Both the position numbers and the translations under genes were made by a program. A stretch of DNA of 9,395 bases. Source: an uncultured Acidimicrobiaceae bacterium. GTDB lineage: Bacteria > Actinomycetota > Acidimicrobiia > Acidimicrobiales > RAAP-2. How positions within the stretch are numbered: the stretch's first letter is position 1; each line of letters starts with the position of its first letter. The notes beneath the pieces are model-generated. The model saw only the letters and a list, made by a program, of their open reading frames with translations, made no database searches and was not told the origin of the DNA. Location of the stretch: the NCBI GenBank assembly GCA_937894805.1, contig CALAYR010000058.1, positions 1-9,395 of the forward strand, written 5' to 3'. Shown one piece after another: positions 4,373 to 9,395 of this stretch.

Positions 4373-5926
4373 ATGCGCCAACCTCGTCTTCATTATTCAC
4401 TTCTCGCTACTGCGATTATCGCGATGGCCTTCGTGGGAGTCCAACTACACCCCGCACCATCTGAGGCATCTCCCGTTGTCTCGGGACACCCCGGCATGGG
4501 CTACCTCTGGAACTTCGATACCTCAAACAACACGGACCGGGAATGTCAGGGATTTGAAATTCAGATCGATGGCGTCTCTGCGGCTGATGTCGGCGGAACC
4601 TACTGGGGCACCTACAACCAGCCCACCGTCACAGACGCCACCTTCAACGGCACGGCCGGCGTCGATGTCATGTATCAGGCCACCTTTGACTCCACCCTCA
4701 CCACGTGGAGCGTTTCGACACCCGTCGGTGGACTCGAACACTTTGGCGTCTCGCTCAACGTGGCCCCGGGCATGCAGCGTTACACCTGGCTCTGCGACAA
4801 TCCCAGCAGCCCGGGCCATCTCGTTCAGTATGGAGGCTCGACTGAGGGAAACGGCTACCCCATGCCCTCCGACCCATCACTCGTTATGACGGCAGGCACC
4901 ACGGTGCCAACTGTTCCCGCTGGTGGCACCATTGGGACGACGCCGGTTCAGACCACCGTTACACAGACGCTCGTGAATAATGCTCCGGCCGCTCCCGGCT
5001 TCGCCGTTGGTGACGCCTTTTTTGCGTGCCACTTCGAGCTCACCACCTCCCAACAGATCGCACTCGGCGATCTGTTGACGGATTCGGCGCTCGTGAGGAC
5101 CACATTGGCCGGCCACCAGATTCTGGACCAGTGCGACCTGATTAATGGCGACAGTTCCTTCACCATGCCCTCGGCGAATCTGAGTGACGACAAGGGTGTG
5201 ACCAATGCGGTTTACATCTTCGCCTACACCGGAACCTACGATGACGCCCACACCCCCAACTGTTCCGAGAATGCCTCGGCGGTCGATTACTGCCCCAATG
5301 ATCTCGGTGCTTCGATTGCCGTCGACATGATCGCCAACACCACGCAGAACCGAGGACTGGGGATTCAGGTGCAAGGGGGCGGAACCGTAGTAGTCACTCC
5401 CCCGGCCCAACCCGCTCGAGCTCGGGCCTACGCCACCACGGCGCCAGTGACCTGTGTCGCCAACGCCGTCTGCGGTGAAGTAGTGGCGACCAACGCCCAA
5501 CTCAATCTGACGGTAACGCCAAATAACGGCTACGTCTTTACCGGCTGGCAGACAAAGCTGCACGCCGGCAGTGAAGGTACGTGCAAGTCGACGACGAGGG
5601 CCTGTTCCATGACGCTCAGCAAGAATGTGAACCTGGTCGCCACGTTTGCGCTAGCGCCGCACATCTCGGTGACGAAGGTCTCGACAACGTCGTTAACGCG
5701 CGGGAAGGCCACGGTGATTACCATCACGGGCACGCTCTTCGCCCGGGGGGCCAAGGTCAGGTTTTCTGGAACTGGCGTCTCGACTGCCGTGACATTTAAG
5801 AGTGCCACCAGCCTGTCGGTCAAGGTCACGGTCGCCAAGACGGCCGCCAAGGGTCTGCACACATTTACCGTGACGAATACTGATGGCACTTCTGCGAGCT
5901 ACACCAAAGGCGTAACCATCAAATAG
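4373..5926 (+). CDS. Secreted protein with InlB-type repeat and IPT/TIG-like C-terminus
   Basis: The 517-residue product starts at an ATG with AAAGGAG (4361-4367) five bases upstream. Residues 1 to about 32 form a signal peptide (hydrophobic stretch 9-24, then HPAPSEAS). Residues 33-350 are a region I do not recognise, with ECQGFEIQIDGV (57-68) and EHFGV (122-126). Residues about 355-426 match a divergent InlB B-repeat: a C-x5-C pair (361/367), NNGYVFTGW (384-392), a second Cys pair (404/411), and VNLVATF. Residues 428-517 look like an IPT/TIG immunoglobulin-like fold (ITGTLFARGAKVRFSG, ending in FTVTNTDGTSASYTKGVTI). Ten cysteines in total are consistent with five disulfides. There is no sortase motif, C-terminal membrane helix or S-layer domain, so it is probably released or held non-covalently. 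InlB-like and IPT domains are usually binding or spacer modules in surface proteins. It lies 60 nt after the DUF3089 hydrolase on the same strand. Confidence 0.85.
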   Translation: MRQPRLHYSLLATAIIAMAFVGVQLHPAPSEASPVVSGHPGMGYLWNFDTSNNTDRECQGFEIQIDGVSAADVGGTYWGTYNQPTVTDATFNGTAGVDVMYQATFDSTLTTWSVSTPVGGLEHFGVSLNVAPGMQRYTWLCDNPSSPGHLVQYGGSTEGNGYPMPSDPSLVMTAGTTVPTVPAGGTIGTTPVQTTVTQTLVNNAPAAPGFAVGDAFFACHFELTTSQQIALGDLLTDSALVRTTLAGHQILDQCDLINGDSSFTMPSANLSDDKGVTNAVYIFAYTGTYDDAHTPNCSENASAVDYCPNDLGASIAVDMIANTTQNRGLGIQVQGGGTVVVTPPAQPARARAYATTAPVTCVANAVCGEVVATNAQLNLTVTPNNGYVFTGWQTKLHAGSEGTCKSTTRACSMTLSKNVNLVATFALAPHISVTKVSTTSLTRGKATVITITGTLFARGAKVRFSGTGVSTAVTFKSATSLSVKVTVAKTAAKGLHTFTVTNTDGTSASYTKGVTIK

Positions 5927-6364
5927 TTACGTCAGGGTGGTGGCCAGTTCAAAGAGGAAGAACTGCAGGGCGCGAATCGTCTGCAGGCTCGACTCGTCGG
6001 CGTTCGCTAAGTCCTCATCCGTAAAGATGGCGGCCTCACTAGTGCGAGCCCGCAGGCCTAACTGCATCGAAGCGAGCCAGGCGAATGCCTCGTCTTGGGA
6101 GAGAAAAGACTCGTCAAGCGTGAGTCGCATCAACTCCGCACTAGTCGCTGTCATCTTTTGACGTTCGAAGGCACGCAGCGGGTCATCACTGTCAGCCGAA
6201 GGGGTGATTGGCGAGTGGAGAGCCCCATGCCAAGGGTGCTCTCCGTCAGATTCCGCGGCGATGAGTTGATCTACCACCGACTTCAAGAACTCCCGTGCGT
6301 CCGGTGTAATCTTGACTTCGATGCGGCCGTCCTTGCGCTGAATAAAAACTTTAGAACGGGCCAT
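5927..6364 (-). CDS. DUF2017 family protein, partner gene of clpS
   Basis: 145 residues from the ATG at 6364, one base after the clpS TGA (6366-6368). The longer in-frame ATG at 6400 is rejected because it lies inside clpS and adds an unrelated MGCCRP tail. AGGA lies about ten bases before 6364. The sequence opens MARSKVFIQRKDGRIEVKI and is mostly helical: AREFLKSVVDQL (23-34), a region ending in DDPLRAFERQ (60-69), and a C-terminal ESSLQTIRALQFFLFELATTL. This is the layout of DUF2017, a family found next to clpS in actinobacteria (Rv1331-Rv1332 in Mycobacterium tuberculosis). It is shorter than the ~200 residues I recall for Rv1332. No catalytic motif is visible, and its molecular role is unknown; a part in Clp-mediated proteolysis is inferred only from the neighbour. 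Its stop codon touches the stop of the convergent secreted-protein gene with no base between. Confidence 0.85.
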   Translation of the reverse strand: MARSKVFIQRKDGRIEVKITPDAREFLKSVVDQLIAAESDGEHPWHGALHSPITPSADSDDPLRAFERQKMTATSAELMRLTLDESFLSQDEAFAWLASMQLGLRARTSEAAIFTDEDLANADESSLQTIRALQFFLFELATTLT

Positions 6365-6365
6365 C

Positions 6366-6656
6366 TCAGGAGTCCTGTTCGACGGTCGACAGCAACCCAT
6401 TGGCCTGGAGTTTCACGCAGTAGCTCTCGGCCCGGTCGCGGACACCGGACCAAACAATGGCACGGCCCTGATGATGAACGGTCATCATCAACTGCGTGGC
6501 TTTGTTATTGGAGTAACCAAAGATTTTTCGAAAGATCAATGCGACAACCGGCATCGGCGTTACCGGGTCATCCCACACCACAACGTTCCAAGACTTCTCG
6601 GTAACGACTTCTTCTTGATTAAGCGTGGCGGTCGAAGTGGAACGCTCGTGCTTCAC
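6366..6656 (-). CDS. clpS: ATP-dependent Clp protease adaptor ClpS
   Basis: 96 residues, a normal ClpS length. ClpS binds N-terminal destabilising residues and hands the substrate to the ClpC/ClpA unfoldase of the Clp protease in the cytoplasm. The core is clear: VVVWDDPVTPM (25-35), with the D-D-P-V form typical of actinobacteria, then FRKIFGYS (42-49), ATQLMMTVHHQGRAIV (53-68) with the substrate-pocket region around VHHQG, and a C-terminal CVKLQANGL. I chose the GTG at 6656 because TAGGAG ends eight bases upstream. The frame stays open further up, but that stretch is not ClpS-like and overlaps the preceding gene. Residues 1-20 are a flexible Ser/Thr/Glu-rich tail, as expected. It sits between the DUF6508 gene (25 nt upstream) and DUF2017 (1 nt downstream), all on one strand. 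A 9-nt palindrome GTGTGACAC (6673-6681) lies in the upstream gap. Confidence 0.95.
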   Translation of the reverse strand: MKHERSTSTATLNQEEVVTEKSWNVVVWDDPVTPMPVVALIFRKIFGYSNNKATQLMMTVHHQGRAIVWSGVRDRAESYCVKLQANGLLSTVEQDS

Positions 6657-6681
6657 GGAACTCACTCCTACAGTGTGACAC

Positions 6682-7134
6682 CTACGCGATGTCGAGTGGG
6701 CGAAATTCTTCCGCCAGTTTGGAAATCGCAAACTGGACGTCACCCTGGCGAATATTTGCGGCCAGGCCGCCCTCGACAAATCGATCACGTCGAACGTAAA
6801 GTACAAGAGCCACGAGCGCTTCAGCCGCATCACTCGGTCGCCAGTTCGGTTCCCGAATTTCTGGGATTTCCATCCACGCAATATCGGCGAGTATTTCTTG
6901 TCGATAAAAGGCACGGACCCACTGGCTCCACTCTCGAGAAAGTGCGAAGAAGGGCATTTGGTAGACCCTTGTAGGGGTCTCTGAGACTTGTTCGCCCCCG
7001 CGCATTTCGCCCGCGGGGACTCCTAGCGTCGCGTCGCAGGCGAGAAAGAAGAGGCGCCACTGTTCCTCAGTCACCGTCCTTAGGTGCTGTTCGGCCTTTA
7101 ATCGTTGTTCGCGCAAGCTCATTGTCGCCTCCAT
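6682..7134 (-). CDS. DUF6508 family protein, first gene of the clpS operon
   Basis: 150 residues from ATG 7134. A second in-frame ATG at 7122 is also possible, since GGAGG lies five bases before it while AGGAGG lies only three before 7134. The end of the protein carries the DUF6508 signature: RRDRFVEGGLAANIRQGDV (about 114-132), where the related motif in the family is a charged RxxRFxEGxLAxxxxxG stretch. Before it come an MPFFALSREWSQWVRAFY segment (60-77) and a DIAWMEIPEI segment. There is no signal peptide or membrane helix, so it is probably cytosolic. The biochemical function of the family is unknown to me. Its TAG ends 25 nt before the clpS GTG, so the two are almost certainly on one transcript. 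A 45-bp gap divides it from the divergent MpaB-type gene. Confidence 0.72.
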   Translation of the reverse strand: MEATMSLREQRLKAEQHLRTVTEEQWRLFFLACDATLGVPAGEMRGGEQVSETPTRVYQMPFFALSREWSQWVRAFYRQEILADIAWMEIPEIREPNWRPSDAAEALVALVLYVRRDRFVEGGLAANIRQGDVQFAISKLAEEFRPLDIA

Positions 7135-7179
7135 CTCCCTCCTACCTTCTCGTGGCCCTATGACACTTAAGGTAAAGAC

Positions 7180-8085
7180 ATGGGACTACTAGACGATGCC
7201 AAGCAGCAAGGCGAGCACGCGGTAAACGATTTCGCCCGTCGCGTCCAGGACGCTTCGGGCCGTCGCGTCCGCTCCGCCATTGGTATCGATCAAGAGCCTC
7301 CCCCGCCCTGTAACGACCCCGCCATCTCCTACATGCCGATGGGCGGAGCGGCGCGCGAGCTCCATCTAGACCTTCCAGCCATGCTCGTGGGAGGTCTCGC
7401 CTCACTCCTCTTGCAGATGACTCACCCACTGGCCATGGCCGGCGTCGCCAAGTATTCGTCGTATCGCGAAGATCCGCTCGGTCGCCTCTACCAAACGGCG
7501 CAGTTTGTTGGCGTGACCACCTTTGGCTCCGAACACGACGCCCACTCGGTAATCGAGACTGTCAAGTTCATTCACGAAGGAGTGAACGGAACTGCCCCGG
7601 ACGGACGACACTATTCAGCCACCGACCCCCACCTCTTGGCTTGGGTGCATGACGCCGAGGTCGCAATGTTTCTCAAGGCGGCCGAACTGTATGGGCCCCG
7701 AGTAGTAAATGAAGCGAGGGCCGACCAGTACGTCAACGAGATGTCGCGGGTCGCTATTGATCTAGGCGTCATAAAGGCCCCGCGCACCAAGGCCGAGCTG
7801 TGGGCCCACCTCGAGGCCTACATCCCCGAACTTGAACTCATCGAACAGGGCAAGGACGCTCGCAACTTCGTCTTACGTGGAGTGAGTAAGAAGCCTCACG
7901 AGATTGCGACTTACGCCACGCTGGTGGCCGCGGCTATCAACTTGCTACCGGACTGGTCGCGCAAAGTGCTGCGACTGCCCAAGATTCCACTGGTTGAGTC
8001 TTTCGTGGTGCGACCAGCGGCATTGGCCGCCTGTACCACCCTGCGCTTTGCGATCGCACCGGTGGACGTCACGTCGCCAGCGTAA
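7180..8085 (+). CDS. DUF2236 / MpaB-type (rubber oxygenase-like) heme oxygenase family protein
   Basis: 301 residues from an ATG preceded by AAGG at a usable distance. The protein has the pattern of the DUF2236 family (the catalytic domain shared by fungal MpaB and the latex clearing protein Lcp). Visible elements are QMTHPLAMAGVAKYS (79-93) with His82, DPLGRLYQTAQFV (98-110), GSEHDA (116-121), and DPHLLAWVHDAE (149-160) with His157, the WVH histidine likely to bind heme. The family is b-type heme proteins; Lcp cleaves polyisoprene with oxygen, but most bacterial members have no assigned substrate, and I do not assign one. The start MGLLDDAKQQ has no signal peptide, and the hydrophobic stretch 66-80 is short, so a cytosolic or membrane-associated location is likely. 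It is divergent from the clpS operon (45 bp) and convergent with the SDR gene, overlapping it by 17 bp. Confidence 0.88.
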   Translation: MGLLDDAKQQGEHAVNDFARRVQDASGRRVRSAIGIDQEPPPPCNDPAISYMPMGGAARELHLDLPAMLVGGLASLLLQMTHPLAMAGVAKYSSYREDPLGRLYQTAQFVGVTTFGSEHDAHSVIETVKFIHEGVNGTAPDGRHYSATDPHLLAWVHDAEVAMFLKAAELYGPRVVNEARADQYVNEMSRVAIDLGVIKAPRTKAELWAHLEAYIPELELIEQGKDARNFVLRGVSKKPHEIATYATLVAAAINLLPDWSRKVLRLPKIPLVESFVVRPAALAACTTLRFAIAPVDVTSPA

Positions 8086-8794
8086 GCCCACCATCGGTCG
8101 CGACGACCTGGCCGGTGATGTATGGAGTAGTAGCGAGGGCGTAAATCAAAGCGGCCACGTCTTCGGGCTTTCCGCTCCGCTTCAATGGTGCAACCTGCTG
8201 CACAAAGCCCCGGATAGCGTCCCAGTCTTGCGTCCACTCGGTATCGATCAGCCCGGGGGCCACCGCGTTGACCCGCACATTGGGCCCGATCACTTTGGCC
8301 ATCAAGACTGTGAGGTGATTCAGTGCGGCTTTGGATGCGGCGTAGGGAATTGAAGAGCCGGTAGGACGTAGGCCGGCGATCGACGATACGTTGACGATGG
8401 AGCCACTGCTCGCCTGGAGTGCCGGCATGGCTGCGACTGAAAGCGCCCACGTTCCAAAGACATTGACGTCGAAAATCTGGCGGAAGATATCGACCGTGGC
8501 GGCATTGAGATCTTGGTGCGGAATCACGTGGGTAAAACCGGCGTTGTTAACCAGAACATCGATTTGGCCGTAGTGATCCAGGATTTGGCCGATAAACCCA
8601 TCGGCATCGAAATCTCCGCCGATGGCTCCTTGGATATAAATCGAATTCGGCAGGGATTTCGCCAGGGCCTCCCCGGCCGCAACGGAGCGACTGGAGTTAA
8701 CCACTACGGCGTAGCCCTGGTCGGAGAACCACTTGGCGGTGGCCTCACCGATTCCTCCGGTTGATCCGGTTACCACTGCAACGTTCGTACTCAT
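8069..8794 (-). CDS. Classical short-chain dehydrogenase/reductase (SDR)
   Basis: 241 residues, a typical classical SDR length. The NAD(P) site is TGSTGGIG (9-16), NNAG is at 83-86, and the tetrad N111, S138 (in NVSS), Y151 and K155 (YAASK) is complete, followed by VNAVAPGLIDTE (175-186) and a TGQVVATDGG end (227-236). Arg36 in NSSRS after the second strand suggests NADPH preference. The substrate is not readable; it resembles FabG-like and glucose-dehydrogenase-like reductases. The ATG at 8794 overlaps the TGA of the upstream epimerase-like gene in an ATGA, and GGAGGG lies ten bases before it, so the pair should be translationally coupled. This pairing makes a sugar or sugar-derived substrate plausible. 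Its 3' end overlaps the convergent DUF2236 gene by 17 bp. Confidence 0.92.
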   Translation of the reverse strand: MSTNVAVVTGSTGGIGEATAKWFSDQGYAVVVNSSRSVAAGEALAKSLPNSIYIQGAIGGDFDADGFIGQILDHYGQIDVLVNNAGFTHVIPHQDLNAATVDIFRQIFDVNVFGTWALSVAAMPALQASSGSIVNVSSIAGLRPTGSSIPYAASKAALNHLTVLMAKVIGPNVRVNAVAPGLIDTEWTQDWDAIRGFVQQVAPLKRSGKPEDVAALIYALATTPYITGQVVATDGGLTLAT

Positions 8795-9395
8795 CGACTA
8801 GCCACCCTCCACGTTCCGGCCCAGCGTTGACCGGGCTCGAGGACTACAACATCTTTGCCACTGCGCAAACTATCCGGTGGAGCCGTCATCGGTTCAACGG
8901 CTACCCCGGTGCGACGGCGACCGCGCTCCAATAAATCTCCGGTGTAAACCTGCAGATATGGGAAGTTGCGGTCAACGCTGAGCTCGACGACATGACCGCG
9001 CGTGTCGATCAGAGTGGTCGTCGCCATACCGGCTTCATCCCGTACGAGTTCTGTAAAGGTGACGTCCAATTCGTGCCCGCTCACCGATTTCAAAGAGCGA
9101 AAGTCCTTGGGGCCGTCGGCCGTCGGCAAGATGAGGCCCGTGGGGAGTTGCCGGTCGTTGACCTCCACGAGGGCGTTCGCCGGAACTTCTAGGCGGGCAC
9201 CTTCGATGGTGTCCGTCGTCACCGCGAGATACGGGTGGAAGCCCAGCGCAAAAGGGATTGCCACTTCATCAAGGTTCGTCACCGTCGTAGTCACCGAAAG
9301 TCCCAGATCGCCGAGATGGTAAGAGATCTCAATACTGGAGAGGAAGGGGTAGGCCGGCGTGGGATGGAGCGTCAAGGACAGAACGCATCGGTTTT
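8791..9395 (-). CDS. Aldose 1-epimerase-like protein, 5' end off the window
   Basis: The frame is open to the right edge: codons reading NRCVLSLTLHPTPAYPF run in from base 9393 (the last two bases belong to a split codon), so the TTG at 9375 is not the true start. About 200 residues are visible. The pattern is that of the galactose-mutarotase (aldose 1-epimerase) superfamily: LHPTPAYPF, a GLSVTTTVTNL beta strand, the catalytic-type His in GFHPYL, and near the end VAVEPMTAPPDSLRSG with the Glu that acts as base, then a PGQRW strand. The usual EPMTCPPDAF motif here reads A for C and SL for AF. The enzyme type interconverts alpha and beta anomers of sugars or binds phosphorylated sugars; the exact substrate is unknown. 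It is the first visible gene of a two-gene unit with the SDR, sharing an ATGA. Confidence 0.88.
   Translation of the reverse strand, partial: NRCVLSLTLHPTPAYPFLSSIEISYHLGDLGLSVTTTVTNLDEVAIPFALGFHPYLAVTTDTIEGARLEVPANALVEVNDRQLPTGLILPTADGPKDFRSLKSVSGHELDVTFTELVRDEAGMATTTLIDTRGHVVELSVDRNFPYLQVYTGDLLERGRRRTGVAVEPMTAPPDSLRSGKDVVVLEPGQRWAGTWRVASR

Noticed and set aside
4877..5563. Long minus-strand open frame inside the InlB/IPT protein gene
   Set aside because: It is antisense to a well-supported gene, has no recognisable motif or ribosome binding site, and its Gly/Val/Arg-rich product is typical of antisense translation.
6366..6914. 182-residue version of ClpS
   Set aside because: The extra N-terminal residues come from out-of-frame reading of the DUF6508 gene; ClpS is about 90-110 residues and a GTG with TAGGAG fits 6656.
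1..9395. CRISPR array, insertion sequence, or toxin-antitoxin or phage-defence cluster
   Set aside because: I looked for regularly spaced repeats, terminal inverted repeats, transposase or nuclease motifs and small paired genes and found none.

Overview
The window looks like a chromosomal segment of a free-living actinobacterium of moderately high GC. My best guess is an Acidimicrobiia-type lineage, but that rests on gene content only and I cannot prove it here. The strongest sign is clpS followed one base later by a DUF2017 gene, a pairing known from actinobacterial chromosomes. Supporting signs are a DUF2236/MpaB-type oxygenase, a DUF3089 secreted hydrolase, a DUF6508 protein, and GTG starts. 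There is no transposase, integrase, phage gene, toxin-antitoxin pair or CRISPR array, so this reads as an ordinary core/accessory chromosome region.

Layout. 1-713 (minus): 3'-truncated DUF2157-like polytopic membrane protein. 779-852 (minus) and 968-1045 (plus): divergent tRNA-Arg(TCT) and tRNA-His(GTG) genes. 1177-2598 (plus): complete NAD(P)-dependent aldehyde dehydrogenase with its own promoter and a textbook terminator. 2699-2773 (plus): tRNA-Lys(CTT) with a terminator. 2847-2980: a run of inverted repeats, including a roughly 96-nt extended hairpin, just before a 40-codon gene for a very basic protein (3002-3124). 3179-4312 and 4373-5926 (plus): two exported proteins, a DUF3089 serine hydrolase and a protein with a divergent InlB-type repeat plus an IPT/TIG-like C-terminus. 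7134-5927 (minus): a tight three-gene operon, DUF6508 - clpS - DUF2017. 7180-8085 (plus): MpaB/DUF2236 heme oxygenase-like protein. 9395-8069 (minus): aldose-1-epimerase-like protein (5' end off the window) translationally coupled to a short-chain dehydrogenase.

How the genes work together. The clpS operon belongs to regulated proteolysis: ClpS delivers N-degron substrates to the Clp protease. The two secreted proteins probably act together at or outside the envelope. The epimerase-like/SDR pair suggests sugar or sugar-derivative redox metabolism. The aldehyde dehydrogenase is a single-gene unit boxed between two tRNA genes. The least explained piece is the structured stretch 2870-2965 ahead of the small basic gene. 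It does not match any RNA family I know and is the best candidate for something undescribed. I did not find a clear new multi-gene system.
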